Under the pieces are notes generated by a model. It saw nothing but the letters and a program-made list of their open reading frames with translations, did not search any database and had not been told where the DNA came from. Shown here piece after piece: positions 34,915 through 43,128 of a stretch of 64,000 nt of DNA. Position 1 is the first letter of the stretch. Each line of letters begins with the position of its first letter. The position numbers were made by a program, and so were the translations under genes. Location: positions 1,364,001 through 1,428,000 of the forward strand of contig NZ_CP085224.1 in assembly GCF_044803115.1 (NCBI RefSeq), read 5' to 3'. Origin of the DNA: Caenispirillum salinarum_A (GTDB taxonomy: Bacteria > Pseudomonadota > Alphaproteobacteria > Rhodospirillales > Rhodospirillaceae).

Positions 34915-36423
34915 GTGCCTGGAACCCACATCACGGACCATCAGGTGAAACTCTACATGAAGCACCGAGGACAACACACGCAGCGAGTCGCGGCCGCGAA
35001 GGCCGGGTTCAGCGAGAGGACGGCCCGGCGGATCGACCGGGACCCGCGCCTTCCTTCCCAGAAACGGGATCATCGCCACTGGCGCACCCGCGAGGATCCG
35101 CTGGAGGACGTCTGGGAGACGGACATCCTGCCGATGCTGGAGGGCGCGCCCGGCCTGAAGGCGGTCACCATCTTCGAGGAGCTGGAGCGGCGCTATCCGG
35201 ATCAGAATTGGCCGTCGCGCCGGCGGACCCTGGAGCGCCGGATTCGGGAATGGCGCGCGCTGAAGGGGCCGGAGAAGGAGGTCATCTTTCGCCAGGCCAA
35301 CCCGCCCGGCCGGATGGCCTTGTCGGACTTCACCGATGCCGCCGAGCTGGCGGTGATCATCAACGGGGCGCCGCTCGCGCACCGGCTCTACCATTTCACC
35401 CTGGCCTACTCGGGCTGGGAGTACGCCGAGGTGGTGCTGGGCGGCGAGAGCTTCATCGCCTTGGCCGCCGGTCTCCAGAACGCCCTGTGGTCCCTCGGCG
35501 GTGTCCCGGCCGAACATCGCACCGACAGCCTGTCGGCTGCCTTCCGGAACCTCGACAAGGAGGCCGCCCGGGACATGACGGAGCGTCATCAAGGTCTCTG
35601 TGACCACTACGGCATGGTCGCGAGCCGCAACAACCGCGGCGTCGCCCACGAGAACGGCGCTATCGAGAGCCGGAACGGCCACCTCAAGAGGGCTCTCGAC
35701 CAGGCCCTTCTGCTGCGCGGGAGCCGGGACTTCCCTGATCTGGAGGCCTACCGCCGCTTCGTCGCCGAGGTGGTGGGGCGGGCCAATGCCCGTCGCCGCG
35801 AGATGCTGGCCGTCGAGAAGCCGGTTCTCCGCAGCCTGCCGCCGCGCCGGACGATGGATTACGAAGAGGCCCGGGTGCTGGTGACCAGCGCCGGCGGCTT
35901 CGTCCTGCGCCGGGTCTTTTACACGGCGCCGTCGCAGTTCATCGGCCACCATCTCCGCCTGCGCATCCACGACGACCGGCTTGAAGGCTTCCTCGGCGGC
36001 ACCCCCGTTCTGACCCTGCCACGCGGTCGCGCGCCCTCCGGCAACGGCCATGGCTACGTCGTCAACTACCGCCACGTCATCCACAGCTTGCGACGCAAGC
36101 CCCAGGCCTTCCAGAACCTGGTCTACCGGGACCACCTGTTCCCCCGGACCGAATACCGGCGGGCCTGGGATGCCATGATGGCCTCCATGGACCCGCGCGT
36201 CGCCTGCCGGACCATGGTCGGCCTACTGGCCCTGGCGCACGACGCCGGCTGCGAGGCGGATCTGGCACGGCGACTGGGCGAGGATCTCGACCACGGACGG
36301 CTTCCCGACCTGGCCCTTCTGCGGATGACCTTCCCGGTTAGCGGCGGCACGATCCCGAACGTGACGGTGGCGCTGCCGTCGGCATCGGATTACGACATCC
36401 TCGTCGCGGGAGCCGGCCGATGA
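34915..36423 (+). CDS. istA: IS21 transposase IstA
   Basis: The 502-residue transposase has an N-terminal helix-turn-helix (QRVAAAKAGFSERTARRIDR) and an RNase H-like DDE core. Acidic residues lie in LSDFTDAAELAV, RTDSLSAAF and the glutamate of HENGAIESRNGHLK, followed by a beta-barrel C-terminal domain. It starts at a GTG and overlaps istB by 4 bp, the usual IS21 arrangement. It looks intact and may be active. Confidence 0.92.
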   Translation: MPGTHITDHQVKLYMKHRGQHTQRVAAAKAGFSERTARRIDRDPRLPSQKRDHRHWRTREDPLEDVWETDILPMLEGAPGLKAVTIFEELERRYPDQNWPSRRRTLERRIREWRALKGPEKEVIFRQANPPGRMALSDFTDAAELAVIINGAPLAHRLYHFTLAYSGWEYAEVVLGGESFIALAAGLQNALWSLGGVPAEHRTDSLSAAFRNLDKEAARDMTERHQGLCDHYGMVASRNNRGVAHENGAIESRNGHLKRALDQALLLRGSRDFPDLEAYRRFVAEVVGRANARRREMLAVEKPVLRSLPPRRTMDYEEARVLVTSAGGFVLRRVFYTAPSQFIGHHLRLRIHDDRLEGFLGGTPVLTLPRGRAPSGNGHGYVVNYRHVIHSLRRKPQAFQNLVYRDHLFPRTEYRRAWDAMMASMDPRVACRTMVGLLALAHDAGCEADLARRLGEDLDHGRLPDLALLRMTFPVSGGTIPNVTVALPSASDYDILVAGAGR

Positions 36424-37250
36424 GCATCTCGGTTGACATCGCCAAGCTGCCGCTGCTCCTCACCGAGTTGCGGCTGCCGACCATCAAGCAGTTCTGGGAG
36501 GAATTCGCCGAGCGCGCCGACATGGAAGGCTGGCCCGCCAGCCGTTTCCTGGCGACGCTGGCTGAACTCGAACTCGCGGAACGGGAGCGCCGGCGCATCC
36601 AGCGGCACCTCGTGGCGGCCAGGCTGCCTTCGGGCAAGACCCTCGACACCTTCGACTTCTCGGCGGTGCCGATGGTCAGCAAGGCCCACGTCATGGCGCT
36701 CGCTGCCGGCGACGGCTGGCTGGACCAGGGCAAGAACCTGCTGTTCTTCGGTCCGCCCGGCGGCGGGAAGACCCACCTCAGCGCCGCCCTCGGCCACACG
36801 CTCATCGACAACGGGTTCCGCGTCCTGTTCACCAGGACGACCGATCTCGTCCAGCGCCTCCAGACGGCCCGGCAGGACCTCGCCCTGGCGAGCGCCATCG
36901 ACAAGCTGGACAAGTACGACCTGCTGATCCTCGACGACCTGTCCTACGTCGAAAAGAGCCAGGCCGAGACCAGCGTCCTGTTCGAGTTGATCGCCGCCCG
37001 CTACGAGCGACGGTCGCTCTTGATCACGGCCAACCAGCCGTTCGGCCAGTGGGACCGGATCTTTCCTGACAAGGCCATGACCATCGCCGCCATCGACAGG
37101 CTGGTCCACCACGCCACGATCTTCGAGTTGAACGTCGAGAGCTACCGGCGCCGAACCGCGGTCGGCAGGGACGCCGCACCATCCGCGACAACTACCGACG
37201 CGGATAATTGTCGCCCGGCGACAACTACATCGGAGACCGGCGACAATTAG
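36420..37250 (+). CDS. istB: IS21 helper ATPase IstB
   Basis: The 276-residue AAA+ protein has Walker A FFGPPGGGKTHL, Walker B YDLLILDDLSYVEK and sensor residues (LLITANQPFGQW). IstB assembles on target DNA and loads IstA for transposition. The C-terminus is somewhat extended and Thr/Asp-rich, running into the right-end repeats. It overlaps istA by 4 bp. Confidence 0.92.
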   Translation: MSISVDIAKLPLLLTELRLPTIKQFWEEFAERADMEGWPASRFLATLAELELAERERRRIQRHLVAARLPSGKTLDTFDFSAVPMVSKAHVMALAAGDGWLDQGKNLLFFGPPGGGKTHLSAALGHTLIDNGFRVLFTRTTDLVQRLQTARQDLALASAIDKLDKYDLLILDDLSYVEKSQAETSVLFELIAARYERRSLLITANQPFGQWDRIFPDKAMTIAAIDRLVHHATIFELNVESYRRRTAVGRDAAPSATTTDADNCRPATTTSETGDN

Positions 37251-37349
37251 ACTTGCCGGCGCCGCTGCGCGGCGCCACCATCGTCATCCCATCACGGCGA
37301 CCGGCCATCGTAGTTGACGCCCACCGGCCTTCCTAATTGTCGCGCTACA

Positions 37350-37357
37350 CGCCTGTC
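37350..37357. repeat. Right copy of IS21 target-site duplication
   Basis: CGCCTGTC matches 34728-34735, the bases before the left end of the IS21 element. It marks the exact insertion point. Confidence 0.88.
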
Positions 37358-37769
37358 ACAGAAAAGTAAGAAACTATCCCAAATAAAGAAAGAGAAACAG
37401 AGAGGCAGCGCGCTCGCAGTAGCGCGTGACGCCGGCCTGTAACCCAGCTCAAACTGATGCTGAATGTCACTCTCAAGTAGGGGCAAGTTCATCCCGGATA
37501 TCATCGGAAAAAATATGCAAAAGCAGAGGGTTATCTGATGTCGTGATTCAGGGGCGCCTTCACCCGCACGGGGTGATGATGGCGGCCGCTCACGATTTTC
37601 CGCTGGTGCCGCACGCTGCCGCACGATGCCGCTCGCTGCATGGTCGCGCCGTCACGACGGCCATGCACCGGAAGGCGGCTCTCCGCGCCTGCAACACCAT
37701 GCCCGGAGAAGGAAAACATGTCTGCCGTATCCGCTACGGTCTTTACTTTCTAAGTCGCCATAGAAGGTT
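37358..37769. other. Intergenic region without a supported gene
   Basis: These 412 bp between the IS21 element and the excisionase-like gene begin AT-rich (runs of AAGAAA near 37360-37400). They contain open frames with no recognisable protein pattern. A plausible place for an element end or promoter, but no repeat of the tRNA-Gln sequence and no clear att core was found by eye. Confidence 0.4.
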
Positions 37770-37797
37770 ACGTGAAGACCAAAAGGAGCCTTCACGT
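37770..37797 (+). promoter_or_regulatory. Hairpin enclosing the ribosome site of the excisionase-like gene
   Basis: ACGTGAAG (37770-37777) pairs perfectly with CTTCACGT (37790-37797). The 12-base loop contains the AAAAGGAG ribosome site and the right arm runs into the GTG start at 37796. In RNA this would expose the ribosome site in a loop but hide the start codon. In DNA it could be an operator with 8-bp half sites. Structure seen; function inferred. Confidence 0.5.
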
Positions 37798-37978
37798 GAT
37801 CAAGTCAGCTGAAGATTTTCTCACAATAGCAGAAGTCGCCGAACGCTGTCGGGTGGGCGAGCGGACGGTACGGTATTGGATAGCGCAACCGAACGGTTTG
37901 CGGGCAATCCGTATCGGCCGGCTCGTGCGGATCCGCCAGTCGGACCTCCACCTCTTCTTGCGGCAGCGCTCGAGATGA
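37796..37978 (+). CDS. Excisionase-like helix-turn-helix protein
   Basis: The 60-residue protein has a MerR/excisionase-type helix-turn-helix: FLTIAEVAERCRVGERTVRY, then AIRIGRLVRIRQSDLHLFL. This is the DNA-binding-domain excisionase pattern (HTH_17). I chose the GTG at 37796, 8 nt after AAGGAG. It lies just before two tyrosine recombinases on the same strand, so it probably directs their excision or controls their expression. Confidence 0.82.
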   Translation: MIKSAEDFLTIAEVAERCRVGERTVRYWIAQPNGLRAIRIGRLVRIRQSDLHLFLRQRSR

Positions 37979-38072
37979 CCGGGTGCATCCCGCGGTCTCC
38001 ACAGCCGATGAGCGCCCGCGCGGGCGGGGCAGATGCCCCGCGCGGGCGCTCGAGAGACCGGAGATCCCCCCC

Positions 38073-39845
38073 ATGACCGAGATGTTTCGAGATTATCCCA
38101 CGCTGGCCGACATCTACCGCACGGCCGAACAAGATGAAACACTGGCGCCCGACGTCCGCCGCCGGGTCCTGAGCGACATCCGGACGTTCTGCCGCTGGGT
38201 CGACGTGCCGATGGAGGCTGTGCGTTGCCACGGAGGCTGGTTCCGCAACGCCACGAAAACCCTGCACCACGCCCGCCTCGGTGTGACACGGGGGCGGTTC
38301 AACAACGTCATGAGCACCGTCCGCTGGGCGGTGCGGCGCGGCTGCGGACGGGCCGAACATGGTGTTGAACCGACGGCGATCCCGGAGCGCTGGAAAGCGG
38401 CGATTGCGATGGTCGACGGCACCTGGATGAAAGGGCGGGTGGCGCAGCTCGCTCGGTTTTGCGCCGACGCCGCAATCGATCCCAATGACGTCGACGCCTC
38501 GACGTTCGAAGCACTGGCGGCCGCCAAGGCGCGGTGCGACCGGCGCGTTTCCGCGGATCCGGAGACGGCGGTCAAGAAGATCCGCGACGCATGGAACCGC
38601 GCGGCCGCTGCCGTACCGGCGTGGCCTTATCCCCCTGTTGCCAAGCCGATACCGGCCCGGCGGGTCTGCGTGCCGCTGTCGCCGACGATTGCTGCTGAGT
38701 GGGCGCGGTTCGAAAAAGAAGAGATGAACCGGCGCAAGTGCAGACGATCGAGCCGGGATAAACTCCGGAGCCGTTATCTTCTCGATCAACCGAGCCCATC
38801 GGCTCCGAAAGCTGTTGACGACCTTCAGCCCCTTCGAGCTTCGACCCTGAACAAACTGAAAGAAGCCGTACAGCAAGCGTTCACCGCGCTCACCAAGGTT
38901 GACCCCTGTGATGCCGAGCATGTCAGCTTGCCAGCGATCGCCTCGCCCTACGGGGCAGATATCCTCCTGGAATGGCTGGCATCCCGCGGTATCGCTCCCA
39001 GCGAGCGCCAGATAACCTTCTGTAAAAGCTTGAAAAGCATCAGAAGGCGGTTGGGTCTGCTTACCGGTGCTGACGAGGAAGAGTTTTCCGAGATCATCGC
39101 CGACTTCAAGGAGGCGACCGGCGTCCAGACCGGATGCATGACCGCGGCAAACCGGCGCCGCTTGGCGCAGTTCAATGACAAACACGTGCTCCAGTCCTTC
39201 ATCCTGTGGCCGTACCGGCAGTTCGAGGATCTCGAGCGCGCCCGCAGGGCGGGGCGTCCTGTCACCGAGGCGAAGGCGCGGCTTGCCGAAGTCGCTGTTG
39301 CACACCTCATCCTGTGCACCCTGCCTGTCCGGTCCCAGAACCTGAAGACGATCGACCTCAAGCGACACATCATCATGCCGGTCAAGCGAAACGGCCCCGG
39401 CGTATTGTACTTCGAGGGACACGAAGTCAAGAACAAGCGGTCAATCATGGCGGAGCTCAGCCCGGAGAAGATGGCTCTCCTCAAGATTTTCCTTCGCCAT
39501 TACCGCCCAGTGCTCGTCAAGGACAAGGGGAACTCCTTTCTGTTTGGTGGCCGCACAAATACGGCTCCGCTGGTCAGCCTGTCACGGCGACTTCCCCGGA
39601 CCATCAGGCGTCTCCTCGGCCTTGAGGTGACGACACACTTCTATCGGCACCTGATGTCCACCATCCTGCTCCGCAGCAATCCCGGAGGACATCGGACTGT
39701 ACAAGGGCTCCTCGGGCACCGCCACGGAAGTGAAAGCACCGAATACTATGCCGAGTTTGAGGTAGAATACGCTGCCCAGGAACTTCAAAACGCTCTTAGC
39801 GACTTTGACCAAGCGGATGATGTGAAGCGCAGGAGGAGGCGATGA
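38073..39845 (+). CDS. Large tyrosine recombinase, first of an overlapping pair
   Basis: The 590-residue protein carries the tyrosine recombinase catalytic set in its last third: Arg in LPVRSQNLKTID, a Lys region in HEVKNKRS, H-x-x-R in THFYRHLMSTILL, GH in LLGHRHGSESTEYY and the nucleophile Tyr in EYYAEFEVEY. The long N-terminal part (about 380 residues) is helical with no clear match. The stop overlaps the next recombinase start (ATGA). Paired recombinases of this kind are usual in site-specific transposons and integrative elements. Confidence 0.85.
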   Translation: MTEMFRDYPTLADIYRTAEQDETLAPDVRRRVLSDIRTFCRWVDVPMEAVRCHGGWFRNATKTLHHARLGVTRGRFNNVMSTVRWAVRRGCGRAEHGVEPTAIPERWKAAIAMVDGTWMKGRVAQLARFCADAAIDPNDVDASTFEALAAAKARCDRRVSADPETAVKKIRDAWNRAAAAVPAWPYPPVAKPIPARRVCVPLSPTIAAEWARFEKEEMNRRKCRRSSRDKLRSRYLLDQPSPSAPKAVDDLQPLRASTLNKLKEAVQQAFTALTKVDPCDAEHVSLPAIASPYGADILLEWLASRGIAPSERQITFCKSLKSIRRRLGLLTGADEEEFSEIIADFKEATGVQTGCMTAANRRRLAQFNDKHVLQSFILWPYRQFEDLERARRAGRPVTEAKARLAEVAVAHLILCTLPVRSQNLKTIDLKRHIIMPVKRNGPGVLYFEGHEVKNKRSIMAELSPEKMALLKIFLRHYRPVLVKDKGNSFLFGGRTNTAPLVSLSRRLPRTIRRLLGLEVTTHFYRHLMSTILLRSNPGGHRTVQGLLGHRHGSESTEYYAEFEVEYAAQELQNALSDFDQADDVKRRRRR

Positions 39846-41284
39846 AAGCCAGAGAAACAAGTCCCATACGCCGGGCATTTGCGGCCTGGCCTCCGGAACT
39901 GCAAGATCGTTGGCGCGAGAGCGAGCGGGCGCAGAACTTCAGCCGTCAGACGCGGGAGCGATATCTCCGGGCGGCGGAGTTGCTCCTCAGCATGACGCTA
40001 TCGCCTCCCTCTGCCGATGACTGGCAGGAGTTTTCCGCTTGGCTCGCCGCCCGTTATGCGTCGTCTACCGTCAGGACGTACATGGTCGACGCGAGCTACG
40101 CCGTCAGGATTCTCTGGCCGGACGAGGAGTGGGCGTGGCTTGTCGACCAGCTTCGGGCGCGCAAGCGAAAGGCTGCTCCAAAGCCCGCCCAGAAGCCGGT
40201 TCCGGTGGATTGGCCTGCGGAATGGAACGCCGCTTGGCAGCTTGCACACCTTAAACCCGACCGCGATGCGCGGCGCCAGCGACTGCGCACCATTTATCGT
40301 GGCGGCGGGGGCGGTACAACTTCCGTGACGGCCGGTAGCCAGCGCAAAGAGGATCGCAGGCTGGAGCCCCGTAAGTGGAGCTCCGACTTTCGCGCGCGGA
40401 TCGTCCGAGGAGCGAATGCCTACCTCAAGTTTCTCAGGGACGAGAAGCGTCCACTTGAGGTCACTCGAGCCAACGTTGACGCCTACATCGGCAGCCTCGA
40501 ATCCCGCGGGCTCAGTGACCACACCATCGCGATGTACACCGATGAGATTGCCCTTCTCATGAGGGTCGTCATCGCTCCGCAGGAAGACTGGGCATGGCTT
40601 CAGGGCTTTGCAAAAGCACTGAAGGTCGCGGCGAAGGCGCGTCGCAACAAAGCAGAACGAATCGTTTCCGTTCCGGATCTGATATCGCTCGCTGAAGAGA
40701 CGATGGCGGAGGCGCGCGGTGGTATCGGCGGCGCAAGGGACGCCATCCGGTTCCGGGATGGACTGTTGATCGGATACCTCGCCTTCATGGGCAATCGCCT
40801 CCGGAACATCAGTGATATGTACTTGGGAAAGACTGTGGAAACGCAGGACGAGACCGTAAGGGTCACTTTCGCGACCACGAAGAACGGCAGCCGCTGGTCG
40901 GCGGCATGGCCTGCCAAGTTCGAGCGTGCTTTCTGGGAGTATGTGAACATCTATCGCCCGCTGCTGGGGCCGCGCGATGACGCCCTGTGGACGGCCCGCG
41001 ACGGCTTCGGCATGACCCGGGCCGCGATCAGTCAGAGAGTCGGTGACATCACCCTTGCCCGATTGGGGCGGCGCGTCTCGCCGCACCTTTTCCGTGACTG
41101 CATTGCTACGCAGGCGCAAAGGATCAGTCCCGAAGCGGTCCGCCCGGCGGCAAAGGTCCTCGGACACAGTGAGCGGGTCCTGGACGAGCACTACGGCCAT
41201 GCAGAGACCGTGGCGGCATCAAAAGCACTCGCCAAGGTCGTCGACACCATGATCCCCATGCAGTTGTCCAGGCGGTCGCGATAG
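39842..41284 (+). CDS. Tyrosine recombinase, second of an overlapping pair
   Basis: The 480-residue protein has the catalytic residues Arg (FMGNRLRNISDM), Lys (FATTKNGSRW), H-x-x-R (SPHLFRDCIAT), the LGHS box and the nucleophile Tyr in VLDEHYGHAE. A SAM-like core-binding domain covers residues 180-270. A 4-bp overlap with the first recombinase shows joint translation. The pair may act as a heteromeric recombinase, one for each strand or site. Confidence 0.88.
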   Translation: MKARETSPIRRAFAAWPPELQDRWRESERAQNFSRQTRERYLRAAELLLSMTLSPPSADDWQEFSAWLAARYASSTVRTYMVDASYAVRILWPDEEWAWLVDQLRARKRKAAPKPAQKPVPVDWPAEWNAAWQLAHLKPDRDARRQRLRTIYRGGGGGTTSVTAGSQRKEDRRLEPRKWSSDFRARIVRGANAYLKFLRDEKRPLEVTRANVDAYIGSLESRGLSDHTIAMYTDEIALLMRVVIAPQEDWAWLQGFAKALKVAAKARRNKAERIVSVPDLISLAEETMAEARGGIGGARDAIRFRDGLLIGYLAFMGNRLRNISDMYLGKTVETQDETVRVTFATTKNGSRWSAAWPAKFERAFWEYVNIYRPLLGPRDDALWTARDGFGMTRAAISQRVGDITLARLGRRVSPHLFRDCIATQAQRISPEAVRPAAKVLGHSERVLDEHYGHAETVAASKALAKVVDTMIPMQLSRRSR

Positions 41285-41381
41285 GGCGCCTGCGGAGCTT
41301 TCCCGCTCGGTTTTCAACTCTTGTGGCCGATCTGCCGCCCGTGCCGGTGCGGCGGCAGATCGGCTGCTGCCCGAACCGAGG

Positions 41382-41828
41382 ATGACTGCAATGCAGCGTG
41401 CTATCAAGACGACGACAGTGCGCACTGTCGACCTGCCCCTCGAGGCGATCACCTGCGGGCCGTGGCGCCCGCTCAACAGCGTCGATCTGCAACTGGTCGC
41501 GCGGCGAACGGTCTGGACGCTCTGCGCAACGCCACAGGGCATGCCTGTGCCGTTCCGCGTGTTCGAGGCCATCCGGCACATCATCGCCGGAACCGTCGCC
41601 GAGCGGCGCGGGCTGAAGCACCCGCGGTACTGGAGCCAGATGATGCCTCCGACTGACGGCGCCGATCCAGACGACTTTCCGGTCGACCCACTGGGCGTTG
41701 CGGTGTGGCCATGGCGAGAGCAACTCCGGAACGAGGGCTGGGACGCGGCCGTTGTCGAGGGTCCGACACCAGTCGGGCCCTCGTTGGTGATCGGGTTTTC
41801 GCCGAAGCAGGCAAGCGCCGTCTGTTGA
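41382..41828 (+). CDS. Hypothetical protein after the recombinase pair
   Basis: The 148-residue product lies 97 bp after the second recombinase, and a perfect 13-bp hairpin follows it at 41896. It contains VRTVDLPLEAITCGPWRPLN, LVARRTVWTLCATPQGMPVP and a Trp-rich WPWREQLRNEGWDAAV. There is no signal peptide or membrane segment. I do not recognise the family. Position suggests the third gene of the recombinase unit. Confidence 0.5.
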   Translation: MTAMQRAIKTTTVRTVDLPLEAITCGPWRPLNSVDLQLVARRTVWTLCATPQGMPVPFRVFEAIRHIIAGTVAERRGLKHPRYWSQMMPPTDGADPDDFPVDPLGVAVWPWREQLRNEGWDAAVVEGPTPVGPSLVIGFSPKQASAVC

Positions 41829-41895
41829 CGTTCTACCGACGATCACTCCAGCCGCGGCCGGCTAAGGAACGAAGTTGGCGTTGGCGAACAGTTTG

Positions 41896-41926
41896 CACTT
41901 CTGGCCGCCTTTTGCGGCCAGAAGTG
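41896..41926. terminator. Perfect 13-bp hairpin
   Basis: CACTTCTGGCCGC (41896-41908) pairs with its exact complement at 41914-41926 around a CTTTT loop. It lies 67 bp after the hypothetical gene. No long T run follows, so it may be a terminator or an element-end hairpin. Confidence 0.5.
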
Positions 41927-42277
41927 TTCAAGCAGATCTGGCTCGCGAGTCATGCAGCCATTCACAGCAAAGGATGTAGGTTCATGTTTACGGTAACGAT
42001 CCCGCTCGGCGATAAATGCCGGCTTGATGTCGGGGCAATTTCGGTGGCTCCCAGCATTTCCCTCGCGACGGTCCAGGCATGGCGTCTGCACCGAAGCCGT
42101 GCAGATTTCAAATCCCGCGACGGCTCTGAAGTTAATCAACGCTAAGGAGGTCGCTGGCTTTGCTGGCTTCGTCGACGGCACAGCATGACGATCTGCGCCG
42201 ATATCCATCAGCGACAGCGAGAACGGCCTGATGAGCAGTTGAACATGCCGGCGTCGCGGCGGAGGTCGGCGGAACGT
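41927..42277. other. Intergenic stretch with no supported gene
   Basis: About 350 bp upstream of the first parS-like site. Short open frames exist on both strands but show no domain pattern, conserved start or ribosome site. It probably represents eroded DNA at the join between the recombinase unit and the defence remnant. Confidence 0.35.
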
Positions 42278-42294
42278 TGTTCGACGTCGAACAA
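42277..42294. promoter_or_regulatory. Candidate parS palindrome, left copy
   Basis: TTGTTCGACGTCGAACAA is a perfect 18-bp palindrome. Its central 16 bases share TGTT..ACGT..AACA with the chromosomal ParB site TGTTTCACGTGAAACA, differing only in a symmetric dinucleotide (dots mark omitted bases). A second copy lies at 51435-51450, just past the end of parB. It is probably the binding site of this island's ParB. The sequence match is seen; binding is inferred. Confidence 0.55.
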
Positions 42295-42382
42295 TGGGTC
42301 TACTAGCACGTTCGCTGCAACTTGCTGCGCCGGGCCCGATCTCAAGCCAGCAGACGTAACTTTCTAATTTCGAACTGGAACT

Positions 42383-43087
42383 ATGGACCCGACAGGTTGC
42401 ATGATGCTGCGCGGATTGATGCGCTCGCAACGGGAGAGGTTCATGGTGCTGCCACCGCTGTATGACGTGTGCGTGCCGAGACGGGATGTGCTTGAAGGCA
42501 CAGTGACTGAAGCGGAGTTTGCTGCCGACCTTGCCGCGGTTCTCCGTGGCTCGGCGCCCAAGGAGTACACGGATCCTGCCGAGTTCTTTGCTCGGACACA
42601 CCCTACAGGTTGAAGACTCTTTTGAAGAGCGTGTGCTCGCGGCTGGCCGGCGGCACCGGCAGCATCGCGCCGATCTTCCGTCTCGACACCAACTACGGTG
42701 GCGGCAAGACACATGCTCTTATCGCGCTTTCCCACGCTGCGCGGGGCATGCAGGGTGTCGCTAATGCGTCTGAATTCCTTGATTCAGCCTTGATCCCGTC
42801 CCCGTCCACCCGCGTCGCCGCCTTTGACGGAGAGAACGCCGACCCGTTCAACGGCCGCCAAGTGGCGGACGGCATCCGGGTATTCACGCCATGGGGCGAT
42901 CTCGCGTATGCGCTGGCAGGACGCGAGGGCTACGAGAGAGTTCGAAAGAGCGATGAGGCTGGAGCTGCCCCTGGCGCCGAAACCCTGCGGGAACTGTTTG
43001 GCGGCGAGCCGGCGCTCATCCTGTTGGATGAACTGTCGATCTATCTTCGCAAGGTGCAGCAGAAAGGTCTTCCTGGCAGCGCGGGAC
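42383..43087 (+). pseudogene. DUF499-type ATPase gene, frameshifted and cut by IS66
   Basis: Frame 42383-42613 gives LPPLYDVCVPRRDVLEGTVT and DPAEFFARTHPTG, then stops. From 42610 another frame resumes directly with LKTLLKSVCSRLAGGTGSIA, FRLDTNYGGGKTHALIAL (Walker A) and GGEPALILLDELSIYLRKV (Walker B), as in DUF499 ATPases. A one-base deletion near 42610 explains the break. The gene ends abruptly at 43088 where the IS66 end GTAAGCG begins. DUF499 proteins are found with DUF1156 methyltransferases and PLD/SNF2 helicases in loci annotated as anti-phage-associated. Confidence 0.8.
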
Positions 43088-43128
43088 GTAAGCGTCTTCC
43101 AGCGGCTGCGGCGGCCGCCTGTTGACGG

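Larger units (their letters stand above)
34736..37349 (+). mobile_element. IS21-family insertion sequence, complete
   Basis: The 2614-bp element begins TG and ends CA. It carries two related terminal repeats at each end: 34742-34760 and 34765-34783 at the left, 37302-37320 and 37325-37343 inverted at the right, built on GCGACAA...GGCC (dots mark omitted bases). It encodes IstA and IstB. An 8-bp direct repeat CGCCTGTC flanks it exactly (34728-34735 and 37350-37357), so it transposed here as a unit and has not rearranged since. Confidence 0.9.

Noticed and set aside
37358..37795. Possible left attachment site (copy of the tRNA-Gln 3' end)
   Set aside because: No stretch matching the tRNA T arm and acceptor was found here or elsewhere left of the tRNA in the window.
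37426..37812. Open frame between the IS21 element and the excisionase gene
   Set aside because: No ribosome site, domain or conserved composition, and it overlaps the better-supported excisionase start.
42278..42293. The TGTTCGACGTCGAACA palindrome as a LexA box
   Set aside because: Alphaproteobacterial LexA sites have a GTTC-N7-GTTC layout, which is absent; similarity to parS and closeness of the second copy to parB fit better.
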